Of a DNA stretch of 10,772 bases, positions 1 to 8,232 are shown piece by piece. The stretch lies in contig JASHUD010000133.1 in the NCBI GenBank assembly GCA_030040215.1, positions 1 through 10,772 of the forward strand. Direction: 5' to 3'. The translations under genes and the position numbers were made by a program. The stretch is from Methylovirgula sp. (GTDB lineage: Bacteria > Pseudomonadota > Alphaproteobacteria > Rhizobiales > Beijerinckiaceae). The notes under the pieces were generated by a model that worked only from the letters and a program-made list of their open reading frames with translations, did no database searches and was not told where the DNA came from. Position 1 is the first letter of the stretch. The number at the start of each line of letters is the position of its first letter.

Positions 1-24
1 GCATGAAAGGCGGCGGAGGACGAG

Positions 25-1785
25 ATGGCCCAAGAGATGACCGGCGCGGAAATGGTCGTCGCAGCCCTGAAAGACCAGGGCGTCGATGTCATTTTCGGCT
101 ATCCGGGCGGCGCCGTCCTGCCGATCTACGACGTGCTTTTCGATCACCAGCACGCCATCCGCCACGTGCTCGTGCGCCACGAACAGGGCGCCGCGCACGC
201 CGCCGAGGGCTACGCCCGCTCGAGCGGCCGGCCCGGCGTCATGCTCGTCACCTCCGGCCCCGGCGCCACCAATTCGGTGACCGGCCTCACCGACGCGCTG
301 ATGGATTCGATTCCCGTCGTCTGCATCACCGGCCAGGTGCCGACGCATTTGATCGGCTCCGACGCTTTCCAGGAATGCGACACGGTCGGGATCACCCGGC
401 ACTGCACCAAACACAATTACCTCGTCCGCTCGGTCGAGGACCTGCCGCGCATTCTTCACGAGGCCTTTTACGTCGCCCAGCATGGGCGCCCGGGTCCCGT
501 GGTCATCGATATTCCGAAGGACGTGCAATTCGCGCGCGGCATCTATTCCGGGCCGCGAAACGTCGAGCACAAGACCTATCGGCCGCGGCTCGAAGGCGAT
601 CCCGAAAAGATCGAGCAGGCGGTCACTCTCATGGCCGCGGCCAAACGGCCGATCTTTTATACCGGCGGCGGGGTGATCAACGCCGGGCCGCAGGCCTCGC
701 GGCTGCTGCGCGAACTCGTCGCGGCAACCGGCTTTCCGATCACCTCGACCTTGATGGGGCTCGGCGCCTATCCGGCGTCCGGCGAGAATTGGCTCGGCAT
801 GCTCGGCATGCACGGCACGTTCGAGGCCAACAATGCGATGCACGACTGCGACCTGATGATTTGCGTCGGCGCCCGGTTCGACGACCGCATCACCGGCCGT
901 CTCGATCAATTCTCGCCTGGCTCGACGAAGATCCATATCGACATCGATCCTTCCTCGATCAACAAGAACGTGAAGGTCGATCTCGGCATCGTCGGCGACT
1001 GCGGGCATGTCGTCGCGGCGCTGTTGGCGCGCTGGCGGGCGCGCGGCTGCAAGGCGGACGCGGGCGCGCTCAGGAAATGGTGGGCGCAAATCGCCAAATG
1101 GCGGGCGCGCAAGTCGCTTTCGTACAGGCATTCCAACAAGCTCATCAAGCCGCAATGGGCGGTCGAGCGACTCTATGCGGCGACCAAAGGGCGCGACTGT
1201 TACATCACGACCGAGGTCGGCCAGCATCAGATGTGGGCTGCGCAGCACTATCCTTTCGAGGAGCCAAACCGCTGGATGACCAGCGGCGGTCTCGGCACCA
1301 TGGGCTACGGCCTGCCGGCTGCCATCGGCGTGCAGATGGCGCACCCCGGCGCGCTCGTCGTCGACATCGCCGGCGAAGGCTCGATCCTGATGAACATGCA
1401 GGAGCTTTCGACCGCCGCGCAATATTCGCTGCCGGTCAAAGTATTCATCCTCAACAACGAATATCTGGGCATGGTGCGCCAATGGCAGGAACTTCTGCAC
1501 GGCGGGCGCTATTCGCACAGCTATTCGGAAGCGCTGCCGGATTTCGTCAAGCTCGCCGAATCCTTCGGTGCGCACGGCATCCGCTGTTCGGACCCGGCCG
1601 ATCTTGACGCGGCGATCGCCGAGATGCTCGATACGCCGAAGACTGTGGTGTTCGACTGCCGCATCGACAAGACCGAGAATTGCCTGCCGATGATCCCGTC
1701 GGGCAAAGCGCATAACGAAATGATCTTGCCCGACGACGAAGATCTGGAAGCCGAGATCGACGCCGCCGGCAAGGCCTTGGTGTGA
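25..1785 (+). CDS. ilvB: Acetolactate synthase large (catalytic) subunit
   Basis: This is the ThDP- and FAD-dependent enzyme that condenses two pyruvates to 2-acetolactate, or pyruvate with 2-oxobutyrate, the first common step of valine, leucine and isoleucine synthesis in the cytoplasm. The 586-residue product is of normal family length. The N-terminal ThDP domain carries GYPGGAVLPIYD (25-36) and the catalytic glutamate E53 in RHEQGAAHAAEGYAR. A central FAD/transhydrogenase-like domain follows. The C-terminal ThDP domain has GLGTMGYGLPAAIG (422-435) and the cofactor motif starting GEG (450-452) and ending NN (477-478). The usual motif is GDG, so the metal-ligand Asp is Glu here. W487 in RQWQ matches the known herbicide-contact tryptophan position. 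The ATG is preceded by GGAGGA at 15-20. It heads the visible ilvBNC cluster and is coupled to ilvN. A longer overlapping frame (3-1607) is a GC-rich shadow. Confidence 0.97.
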   Translation: MAQEMTGAEMVVAALKDQGVDVIFGYPGGAVLPIYDVLFDHQHAIRHVLVRHEQGAAHAAEGYARSSGRPGVMLVTSGPGATNSVTGLTDALMDSIPVVCITGQVPTHLIGSDAFQECDTVGITRHCTKHNYLVRSVEDLPRILHEAFYVAQHGRPGPVVIDIPKDVQFARGIYSGPRNVEHKTYRPRLEGDPEKIEQAVTLMAAAKRPIFYTGGGVINAGPQASRLLRELVAATGFPITSTLMGLGAYPASGENWLGMLGMHGTFEANNAMHDCDLMICVGARFDDRITGRLDQFSPGSTKIHIDIDPSSINKNVKVDLGIVGDCGHVVAALLARWRARGCKADAGALRKWWAQIAKWRARKSLSYRHSNKLIKPQWAVERLYAATKGRDCYITTEVGQHQMWAAQHYPFEEPNRWMTSGGLGTMGYGLPAAIGVQMAHPGALVVDIAGEGSILMNMQELSTAAQYSLPVKVFILNNEYLGMVRQWQELLHGGRYSHSYSEALPDFVKLAESFGAHGIRCSDPADLDAAIAEMLDTPKTVVFDCRIDKTENCLPMIPSGKAHNEMILPDDEDLEAEIDAAGKALV

Positions 1786-1791
1786 GGTGAA

Positions 1792-2343
1792 ATGAACGCC
1801 CCCGCCGCGCCGCTCTCGCCCTATTCTTCGGCTCTCGGCAAGTCCAATATCGAGACGCACACGCTTTCCGTCCTCGTCGACAACGAGCCGGGCGTGCTGG
1901 CGCGCGTCGTCGGGCTCTTCTCGGGGCGCGGCTACAACATCGAAAGCCTGACGGTGGCGGAAGTCGCGCATGGCGAGCATCTTTCCCGCATCACCATCGT
2001 CACGTCGGGGCCCCCCGAAGCGATCGAACAGGTCGGCCATCAGTTGGAACGGCTGGTGCCGGTCCACACCGTCACCGATCTTACCTTGCGCGGCAACGCG
2101 GTCGAGCGCGAACTTGCGATGATCAAAGTTGCCGGAACCGGCGCCAGCCGTGACGAGGCCTTGCGACTCGCCGACGCTTTCCAGGCGCGGGTGATCGACA
2201 CCACGATCGAGAGTTTCGTTTTCGAATTGACCGGCGCCGCCTCGAAGATCGACCAGTTCGTCGAACTGATGCGGCCGATCGGCCTCGTCGAGGTCTCCCG
2301 CACCGGGATCGCCGCCATGTCGCGCGGCAAAGATCCGATTTGA
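1792..2343 (+). CDS. ilvN: Acetolactate synthase small (regulatory) subunit
   Basis: This is the regulatory partner of IlvB. In the family it raises catalytic activity and confers feedback inhibition by valine. The 183-residue product has an N-terminal extension of about 20 residues and then an ACT domain (about 22-97) with the typical start NEPGVLARVVGLFSGRGYNI at 31-50. A C-terminal ALS-small-subunit domain (about 100-175) contains ERELAMIKV and ends near GLVEVSRTGIAAMSRG. The gene begins 6 bases after the ilvB stop. Its Shine-Dalgarno, AGGTGA at 1785-1790, overlaps that stop, so translation is probably coupled and the two subunits are made together. The identification is secure. Valine sensitivity is a family property that the sequence does not prove. 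Confidence 0.97.
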   Translation: MNAPAAPLSPYSSALGKSNIETHTLSVLVDNEPGVLARVVGLFSGRGYNIESLTVAEVAHGEHLSRITIVTSGPPEAIEQVGHQLERLVPVHTVTDLTLRGNAVERELAMIKVAGTGASRDEALRLADAFQARVIDTTIESFVFELTGAASKIDQFVELMRPIGLVEVSRTGIAAMSRGKDPI

Positions 2344-2344
2344 A

Positions 2345-2361
2345 GGACGGCTGCGCCGTCC
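2345..2361 (+). promoter_or_regulatory. Intercistronic hairpin between ilvN and ilvC
   Basis: A perfect inverted repeat, GGACGGC / GCCGTCC, with a 3-base loop (TGC) starts one base after the ilvN stop and ends 21 bases before the ilvC ATG. No T-run follows, so it does not look like an intrinsic terminator. ilvC has no strong Shine-Dalgarno (only AAGAAAG about 10 bases upstream), so an RNA structure here could affect ilvC translation or protect an mRNA end after processing. The hairpin is seen in the sequence; the role is inferred. Confidence 0.4.
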
Positions 2362-2382
2362 AAACCAAGAAAGCCCAACATC

Positions 2383-3402
2383 ATGCGCGTCTATTACGAT
2401 CGGGATGCCGACATCAATCTCATCAAAGGCAAGAAAGTCGCCATCATCGGCTACGGCAGCCAAGGGCACGCCCATGCGCTGAACTTGCGCGACTCGGGCG
2501 TGAAGGACATCAGCATCGGGCTGCGCGAGGGTTCGGCCTCGGCAAAGAAAGCCGCCGCCGAAAAGCTCGCCGTCAAGTCCGTCGCCGAAGCCGCCAAATC
2601 GGCCGACGTCGTGATGATGCTCACCCCGGACGAATTGCAGGGCGATCTCTATCGCACCCATCTCGCCGCCAATCTGAAACAAGGCGCGGCGCTGATGTTC
2701 GCGCACGGGCTCAACATTCATTTCAATCTCATCGAGCCGCGCGCCGACCTCGACGTATTGATGATCGCACCGAAAGGGCCCGGCCATACCGTGCGTTCGG
2801 AATATAAGCGCGGCGGCGGCGTACCGTGTCTGCTGGCGGTGGCGCAGGACGCGACGGGCAACGCGCACGATCTCGGGCTCTCGTATGGCTCGGCGATCGG
2901 CGGCGGACGCGCCGGAATCATCGAGACCAGCTTCCGCGAGGAGACCGAAACCGATCTGTTCGGCGAACAGGCCGTGCTCTGCGGCGGACTGGTCGAACTG
3001 ATCCGCAATGGATTCGAGGTGCTGGTCGAGGCGGGCTATGCGCCCGAAATGGCCTATTTCGAGTGCCTGCACGAAGTGAAGCTGATCGTCGATCTCATCT
3101 ATGAGGGCGGCATCGCCAACATGAACTACTCGGTGTCGAACACCGCCGAATACGGCGAATACGTCAGCGGCCCGCGCGTCATCACCCCGGAAACGAAGAC
3201 CGAAATGAAACGGATATTGGCGGATATTCAATCCGGCCGGTTCGCCCGCGAGTGGATGCTGGAAAACAAGGTCAACCAGACCTCGTTCAAGGCCATGCGC
3301 GCCAAATCCGAGGCGCATCCGATCGAACAGGTGGGTGCAAAATTGCGCGCCATGATGCCCTGGATCGGCGCCAACAAGCTGGTCGACAAGAACAAGAACT
3401 GA
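2383..3402 (+). CDS. ilvC: Ketol-acid reductoisomerase (class I)
   Basis: This enzyme catalyses the Mg2+-dependent alkyl migration and NADPH reduction of 2-acetolactate (or 2-aceto-2-hydroxybutyrate) to the dihydroxy acid, the step after IlvBN. At 339 residues it is the short class I form. The N-terminal Rossmann domain has GYGSQGHAHALNLRDSG at 23-39, with a specificity loop around 46-55 (GLREGSASAK) of the kind found in NADP-preferring class I enzymes. Active-site residues expected in the family are visible: H108 in FAHGLNIHF, K131 in APKGPGH, metal ligands D191 and E195 in ETDLFGEQ, E227 and E231 in FECLHE, and S252 in YSVSNTAEYG. It lies 39 bases after ilvN, across a hairpin, in the same operon. 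The Shine-Dalgarno is weak. The ATG at 2383 is chosen because MRVYYDRDADINLIKGKKVA matches the normal N-terminus. Confidence 0.97.
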   Translation: MRVYYDRDADINLIKGKKVAIIGYGSQGHAHALNLRDSGVKDISIGLREGSASAKKAAAEKLAVKSVAEAAKSADVVMMLTPDELQGDLYRTHLAANLKQGAALMFAHGLNIHFNLIEPRADLDVLMIAPKGPGHTVRSEYKRGGGVPCLLAVAQDATGNAHDLGLSYGSAIGGGRAGIIETSFREETETDLFGEQAVLCGGLVELIRNGFEVLVEAGYAPEMAYFECLHEVKLIVDLIYEGGIANMNYSVSNTAEYGEYVSGPRVITPETKTEMKRILADIQSGRFAREWMLENKVNQTSFKAMRAKSEAHPIEQVGAKLRAMMPWIGANKLVDKNKN

Positions 3403-3435
3403 ACGGAGCCGTAGCCGGCGCTCCCACCCATACGA

Positions 3436-3463
3436 TTGGCGTTCCTCCGGTCTTGCAAATAAG
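3436..3463 (+). promoter_or_regulatory. Weak promoter candidate for the SDR gene
   Basis: TTGGCG (3436-3441) and AATAAG (3458-3463) are separated by 16 bases and each match four of six consensus sigma-70 positions. They lie in a locally AT-rich patch (about 3454-3480) that stands out from the GC-rich surroundings, within the 116-base gap between ilvC and the SDR gene. A separate promoter would fit that gene having its own strong ribosome binding site. The match is weak and untested. Confidence 0.22.
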
Positions 3464-3518
3464 AGTGCATATACACATTTAGCGGTGCGATGCGCTTTTT
3501 GGACCGAAGGAGAAAGTC

Positions 3519-4220
3519 ATGAAAATTGAGGGATCCGTCGCACTCGTCACCGGCGCTAACCGCGGACTTGGCAAAGCTTTCGTCGAACGCCTTCTGGCGT
3601 TGGGGGCACGAAAGATCTACGCGGCCGCCCGCGACCCCGCGAGCGTTCGCACTCCGGGCGTTACGCCCGTTAAGCTCGACATCACCAATTCGGCGGATGT
3701 CGCGGCTGCGGCGAAAAGCTGCGGAGATGTGACACTATTGTTCAACAACGCGGGAATCGCGCCGACCGGCGCGCTTGCCGAGGACGGATCGCTCGAGACC
3801 GCGCGAGCGGCGATGGAAACGAATTATTTCGGGACGCTGCGGATGTGCAACGCGTTCGGCCCGATCCTCGGCCGCAACGGCGGCGGCGCGATCGCCAACA
3901 TGCTTTCCGCGTTGAGTTGGATCACGATGTCGCCTTTGGCGGCTTATTGCGTTTCGAAGTCCGCCGAGTGGGCGCTGACCAATGCCGTTCGCCAGGAATT
4001 GAAAGGCCAAAAGACCCTGGTCGTAGGCGTGCATGCCGGCCTCATCGACACGGACATGGTCGCCGATTTCAACGCCCCCAAGACGCCTCCGCAGGAAATC
4101 GCCGCCCGCATCATCGAAGCGATCGAGGCGGGCCGCGAGGAAGTGCTTGCCGACGACACCGCCCGGCGAGCGAAGGCCGGCCTTGGAGCAACGCCGCCCG
4201 CCTACCTCGGCACCGTGTAA
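3519..4220 (+). CDS. Short-chain dehydrogenase/reductase (SDR family)
   Basis: This is a probable NAD(P)-dependent oxidoreductase; the substrate cannot be read from the sequence. The 233-residue product is a complete classical SDR. It has the cofactor motif TGANRGLG (11-18), the LDI segment contacting adenine (53-55), NNAG (76-79), N102 in ETNYFG, and the catalytic triad S130 (in NMLSALS), Y143 and K147 (AAYCVSK). A variable, Ala-rich C-terminal substrate loop follows. The start is set by AAGGAG at 3507-3512, seven bases from the ATG. The gene sits 116 bases after ilvC, far enough to be a separate unit, and nothing ties it to branched-chain amino acid synthesis beyond position. Short SDRs of this type are common in soil alphaproteobacteria, and the substrate is rarely known. 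Confidence 0.93.
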   Translation: MKIEGSVALVTGANRGLGKAFVERLLALGARKIYAAARDPASVRTPGVTPVKLDITNSADVAAAAKSCGDVTLLFNNAGIAPTGALAEDGSLETARAAMETNYFGTLRMCNAFGPILGRNGGGAIANMLSALSWITMSPLAAYCVSKSAEWALTNAVRQELKGQKTLVVGVHAGLIDTDMVADFNAPKTPPQEIAARIIEAIEAGREEVLADDTARRAKAGLGATPPAYLGTV

Positions 4221-4346
4221 AATACCGCGCCCCGCCGCCGGCGGCCGCTCTTACGCCTTGAAACGCGTTAGGGTGGGCGCCCGGCGCGCGTGGGTGTTAT
4301 GCTGCGCAGGGCACCCAATTGAACGCCCCAGGCGGTCACAAAAACC

Positions 4347-7300
4347 TTGCGCGACATTCTCACCGTCCTCGCCATTGTGCTCGTTATCGCTTTAACCGCC
4401 GCTTTGACGGTACCCTATCTCGTCAATTGGGACGCGGAGCGAAGCCTGGTCGAGGCGCAGCTTTCGAAGCTCATCGGCCAACGGGTGAAAATCCGCGGCG
4501 GCATCGATCTCAAATTGTTGCCGACACCCTATCTGCAGCTCGCCGATCTGGAAATAACGGACCCCGCAACGGGGAGCGACATCCGCGCCGACGAGCTGCA
4601 TCTGGAAATCGCGCTGCCGCCTTTGATGCGCGGCGAGGTCGACTTCGTCGAGGCTCTCCTGGTACGTCCGCAGCTGCGGCTGCGCATCGAACAGGATGCG
4701 ATGCCGCTGCCGTGGCCTGCGCATGGCGGTGCCGAGCAGATGCAATTCGAGCGTATTTCGGTCGAGGACGGAACCCTCGCCATCGACGATCCGGCGACCG
4801 GACGCAAGTTCGCGTTTACCAACATCGCGCTTTCCGCCGAGGTGAGCGCGTTGACCGGCCCGTTCACCGCGCAAGGCACGTTCGACGTCGCGGGCGAGCC
4901 GACCGCATTCCAGTTCTCGACCGGCGAGCGCCAAGATAACCGGCTGCATTTCCGGCTGATTGTCGACGAGAGCGCGCGCTATCCGAGCGCCGACCTCGAC
5001 GCAGACCTCGTTTTTGCTCCGCATGCATTGCCTTCGATCGACGGCGCCATCCGCCTCTCCGGCCACCAGCGCGACATCATCGCCCTGCCCTGGCAGCTCT
5101 CCGGCGCGGTGCACGCCGAGCTGCGCAAGGCATCGATCGCTAATTTGGATCTGCGGGTCGGCGACCAAGACCGCGCGGCGAGCCTTGCCGGCACGGCGGC
5201 GTTCGATCTCGGCGGCAAGCCGCACGTCAGCCTCACCTTGAAGGCGCAGCAGATCGATCTCGATAAGCTGCTTACCGTCAAAACCGGGCCGCCCCCCATG
5301 CAGCGGCTTGCAAACGCCTTCGAGCGGATGGTCAACTCGGAGAATTTCGCCGGTCTGCCGTTGCGCTTGGCGTGGTCGGCGGATTCGGTTCTGCTCGGCG
5401 GCGAGACCATAACCCATGTCGCGGCAAGTGCGGCGGGTTTGGACAAACAGTCCTTCGCGCTCCGCTTCAAAGCCGACGGACCGGGGCTCTCGCATTTCTC
5501 CGCCGACGGTACTCTCGATGTCGGAATCGCCCCGCAGTTTGCCGGCCGGATCGATGCGAGCGCCGATGACGTGCGGCGTCTCGAAGATTGGCTCGCGGCA
5601 AATCTGCCGCAAGTGCCGCCGACAAAGGCAGCGCCGCTTGTCAGCTCCTTCGCGATCCGCGGAAACGCGACGATCTCGCGGGTCGGGTTCGTTGGCAGCG
5701 ATCTTTCGCTGCGCGTCAACGGCTCGACGCTTTCCGGCACGCTCGCTTACACGAAAGCCGTCGGTCCCGAGGCGGCGCGATTGTTCGCCGACCTTTCCGC
5801 CCCGGCGCTCGAACTCGATTCGCTGCCCGATCTTTCGAGTCTCGCCCGGCAGACCGAAGCGATGGATTTGGCCTTGCGCCTCGATGCGCACGCGGTGCGG
5901 CTCAGCGCAACGCAAGCGGGCGAGATCGACGCGGGGCGAATCGCCCTGAAGTTCGATCGTACCGGCTCCGCCTCGAAGCTCGAAAATCTAACGGTGAACG
6001 GCATCGACGGCGCCGACCTCACGGCGAGCGGTCAGTGGGACGGGCGCGCCGGCGATGTCGCCGTCAAGCTCGACGCCGAACGGCTCGAAGGGCTGGTGGG
6101 CATGTTGCGCCGTTTCGTGCCGGGCTCGAAGTTGGATTTTCTCACCGATCGCGCCGCGGTCTTCTCTCCGGCGCATCTCGATCTCGGCGCCGACTTCAAA
6201 ATGAGCGGGGACACATTCGGTTTCCAAGCGCTCAACCTTGCCGGCACCGCGGGCGAGACGGCGATTTCCGGCAAAGCCAGCCCCGACCCCAAGGATCCCA
6301 CGGCGTTCAACCTCTCGCTGCGCTTCGACGCCAAAGATTCGACCGAGCTTTTGGCGCAGATCGGCGTACCGACTGTGCCTCTAGAGGATACTGGCCCCGG
6401 TTCGATTGAAATTACCGCGCATGGAAGCCGGCATCTCGAAATAAGCGCCGCGGCGGCGCTTGCCGGAACGAACTTCACGTTTCGCGGCGGCGTCGATCCC
6501 AATCTTTCCGCGCCGCATGCCGCCGGTACCGTGGCGCTCGACAGCACCGATCTCTCCAGCCTGATGCGCATAACCGCGCTCGGAGTCCCGGATCTCACGA
6601 CGCCTCTTCCGGCAGAGCTGAATGCCGCGATCGATGCCGACGACAATTCGGTAACGCTTGAAAATCTCGCCGGAACGCTGGCCGGCAGCAAGATCGCCGG
6701 CCGCCTCGCCTATCATCCCGGCAAAGGCATCGACGGCACAGTCAGCGCCGACGCGATGTCGCTGTCCAATCTTCTTGCGCTGGCGCTTGGACCGCCGCAG
6801 CAAGCAAAAGCCGGGACGTTCTGGTCCGACGGCAAGTTCGCCGCTCCGGAGATCAATCCGCCGCCGACGCATCTTGCCGTCCGCGTCGCAAATCTCGCTC
6901 TATGGCCGCAGATCACCGGGCGCGATGCGCGATTTGATCTGACAATTGCCGGCACCGCGGCGGGTTTGGAATTCGGCCTGCATCGTCTCGCGATGCAAAT
7001 CGGCGCGGGAAGCGCCGCCGCCGACTTCACGCTGCGGCGCGCCGGAGCCAACGCCGCGGCTGAGGTGCACGTCGAGCTGTACCGCTGTGCCGTCGCATTG
7101 CCAAGCGTGCGCGGCCTTCTGTCGGCCGATCTGGACCTCGCCGGCACCGGCGACAGCGCCGCCGCTTTGGTCTCCGGACTCGCCGGTTCGGGGACGATCG
7201 GCTTTGACAATTTCGTCTTGCCAAATACCGACCCGGGCGCTTTGGGGCGCGTCTTCGAAGCCGTCGAAGAAGACCAGCTCGGCATCGACGAAGCGGAGAT

Positions 7301-7979
7301 CGACCGCGTTCTGCTCGCCGAATTCGCCAAGCGGCCGCTTTCTTTGGGCAAAGTCTCGTTTGACGCCGGTCTTGCTGCCGGCGCGCTGCGCTTGTCGCAA
7401 AAAGACGGCGGCACGAGGATCGAGCCGGGAATTACCGCAAACCTCGAAGCCAACCTCGACCTACGCGATCTGACCATCGATCAAGAAAACACGCTCCGCC
7501 TCGTCGAGCTGCCAAGAAATTGGAACGGGTCACCCCCACAAATGTCGCTCGGTTGGAAGGGAGCCATTTCCGATCCCACGCAGACGATCGATGCCGCGGC
7601 GTTCGTCAATGCGCTCGCCGCCCGCGCCATCGCCCGCGAGAGCGCCCGGATCGAAGCGCAGGAATTCGACGTCCATGAACACGCGTTTTTCATGAATCGG
7701 CTCGAGTCGGAACGCCGGCGCGAAACCGAGCGATTAAAGATCGCCGAAGACCTGCGTCATGCCGCGGAGCTCGAGGAACTCGACCAAGCGGAAGCGCAAC
7801 GCACCGAGGCGGATGCCGAGGAGACAAAGCGCAAGTCGCAAGAGACGATCCACAACGCCGCGCAGGTTCCGATCCAAATCGGACAACCGGCGCCGCTTCC
7901 GCCGCCCCGCCCGGAGACGGCCGCCCCCAGCGCCGGCACGACGGCGTTCCCCGATCCTACCGCGGCGGGACGTTATTGA
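4347..7979 (+). CDS. AsmA-like envelope protein with coiled-coil tail
   Basis: This is a large protein of the AsmA family (AsmA/TamB/YhdP type). Members are anchored in the inner membrane and span the periplasm; related proteins act in phospholipid transfer to, or assembly of, the outer membrane. The 1210 residues begin with a hydrophobic segment at about 4-25 (ILTVLAIVLVIALTAALTV) followed by the AsmA N-terminal signature VNWDAERSLVEAQLSKLIGQ and a long beta-rich body. The AsmA C-terminal region lies at about 915-1060 (for example DLDLAGTGDSAAALVSGLAG). After about residue 1086 the sequence changes: a charged, Glu/Arg/Ala-rich segment (about 1117-1170) predicted as coiled coil, then a Pro-rich tail to 1210. 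The start is TTG; an in-frame TGA at 4320-4322 excludes a longer product, and no in-frame ATG occurs before about residue 93. AGGCGG (4330-4335) is a possible, rather distant, ribosome binding site. The 3' end overlaps the convergent RHH gene by 23 bases. Confidence 0.88.
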   Translation: MRDILTVLAIVLVIALTAALTVPYLVNWDAERSLVEAQLSKLIGQRVKIRGGIDLKLLPTPYLQLADLEITDPATGSDIRADELHLEIALPPLMRGEVDFVEALLVRPQLRLRIEQDAMPLPWPAHGGAEQMQFERISVEDGTLAIDDPATGRKFAFTNIALSAEVSALTGPFTAQGTFDVAGEPTAFQFSTGERQDNRLHFRLIVDESARYPSADLDADLVFAPHALPSIDGAIRLSGHQRDIIALPWQLSGAVHAELRKASIANLDLRVGDQDRAASLAGTAAFDLGGKPHVSLTLKAQQIDLDKLLTVKTGPPPMQRLANAFERMVNSENFAGLPLRLAWSADSVLLGGETITHVAASAAGLDKQSFALRFKADGPGLSHFSADGTLDVGIAPQFAGRIDASADDVRRLEDWLAANLPQVPPTKAAPLVSSFAIRGNATISRVGFVGSDLSLRVNGSTLSGTLAYTKAVGPEAARLFADLSAPALELDSLPDLSSLARQTEAMDLALRLDAHAVRLSATQAGEIDAGRIALKFDRTGSASKLENLTVNGIDGADLTASGQWDGRAGDVAVKLDAERLEGLVGMLRRFVPGSKLDFLTDRAAVFSPAHLDLGADFKMSGDTFGFQALNLAGTAGETAISGKASPDPKDPTAFNLSLRFDAKDSTELLAQIGVPTVPLEDTGPGSIEITAHGSRHLEISAAAALAGTNFTFRGGVDPNLSAPHAAGTVALDSTDLSSLMRITALGVPDLTTPLPAELNAAIDADDNSVTLENLAGTLAGSKIAGRLAYHPGKGIDGTVSADAMSLSNLLALALGPPQQAKAGTFWSDGKFAAPEINPPPTHLAVRVANLALWPQITGRDARFDLTIAGTAAGLEFGLHRLAMQIGAGSAAADFTLRRAGANAAAEVHVELYRCAVALPSVRGLLSADLDLAGTGDSAAALVSGLAGSGTIGFDNFVLPNTDPGALGRVFEAVEEDQLGIDEAEIDRVLLAEFAKRPLSLGKVSFDAGLAAGALRLSQKDGGTRIEPGITANLEANLDLRDLTIDQENTLRLVELPRNWNGSPPQMSLGWKGAISDPTQTIDAAAFVNALAARAIARESARIEAQEFDVHEHAFFMNRLESERRRETERLKIAEDLRHAAELEELDQAEAQRTEADAEETKRKSQETIHNAAQVPIQIGQPAPLPPPRPETAAPSAGTTAFPDPTAAGRY

Positions 7980-8232
7980 GAATCGCGCCGACCCGCGACC
8001 GATGCGCGGCAAGAACGTAAACGCGGATCGCCGAACAAAGATTGGCGGCGCCACGCGACGCGTCGATCTCGGCGATGAGTGCCGCAACGGAGCAGCCGCC
8101 GCGCGCCGCGATCTCGCGGAGATCCTCCCAAAACGCCCGCTCCAGCGAAATGCTCGTCCGGTGCCCGGCGATCGTCAGCGAATGTTTATCGATTGCGGCC
8201 GAGCGCGGCGCCGACCGCGCTTCACGGCTCAT
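7957..8232 (-). CDS. Ribbon-helix-helix domain protein (RHH_4-like)
   Basis: This is a 91-residue protein with a ribbon-helix-helix fold of the kind found in small Arc-like DNA-binding proteins. The core matches the RHH_4 family: HSLTIAGHRTSISLERAFWE (17-36) is the strand plus helix 1, followed by DLREIAARGGCSVAALIAEI (37-56) and NLCSAIRVYVLAAHR (64-78). The family is widespread in alphaproteobacteria; its targets are not known to me. The start at 8232 is chosen because the core follows directly and GGACGG lies about 5 bases upstream. A longer open frame to 8370 would run through the DUF4169 gene. The gene overlaps the end of the DUF4169 gene by 11 bases and is the last member of the ssrA-sspB-DUF4169-RHH string, so it is probably co-transcribed. 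It could be a regulator of that unit, but this is inference. Confidence 0.85.
   Translation of the reverse strand: MSREARSAPRSAAIDKHSLTIAGHRTSISLERAFWEDLREIAARGGCSVAALIAEIDASRGAANLCSAIRVYVLAAHRSRVGAILNNVPPR

Noticed and set aside
3..1607. 534-residue open frame overlapping ilvB in another frame
   Set aside because: It is Arg/Pro/Ala-rich low-complexity translation typical of a GC-rich shadow frame; ilvB itself is unmistakable.
3405..3424. Imperfect hairpin just after ilvC as a terminator
   Set aside because: GGAG-CCG pairs with CGG-CTCC only with a 2-base bulge, and no T-run follows, so a terminator cannot be supported.
4234..4245. GC palindrome GCCGCCGGCGGC after the SDR gene as a terminator or operator
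   Set aside because: It can form a hairpin only with almost no loop, lacks a T-run, and such palindromes are expected by chance in GC-rich DNA.
4258..4303. TTGAAA and TATGCT as a promoter for the AsmA-like gene
   Set aside because: The two elements are 34 bases apart, about twice the usual spacing, and neither has a good partner at 16-18 bases.
4392..5915. 507-residue open frame antisense to the AsmA-like gene
   Set aside because: It has no recognisable domain, an Arg-rich composition and no ribosome binding site, and sits opposite a well-supported gene; a codon-bias shadow.
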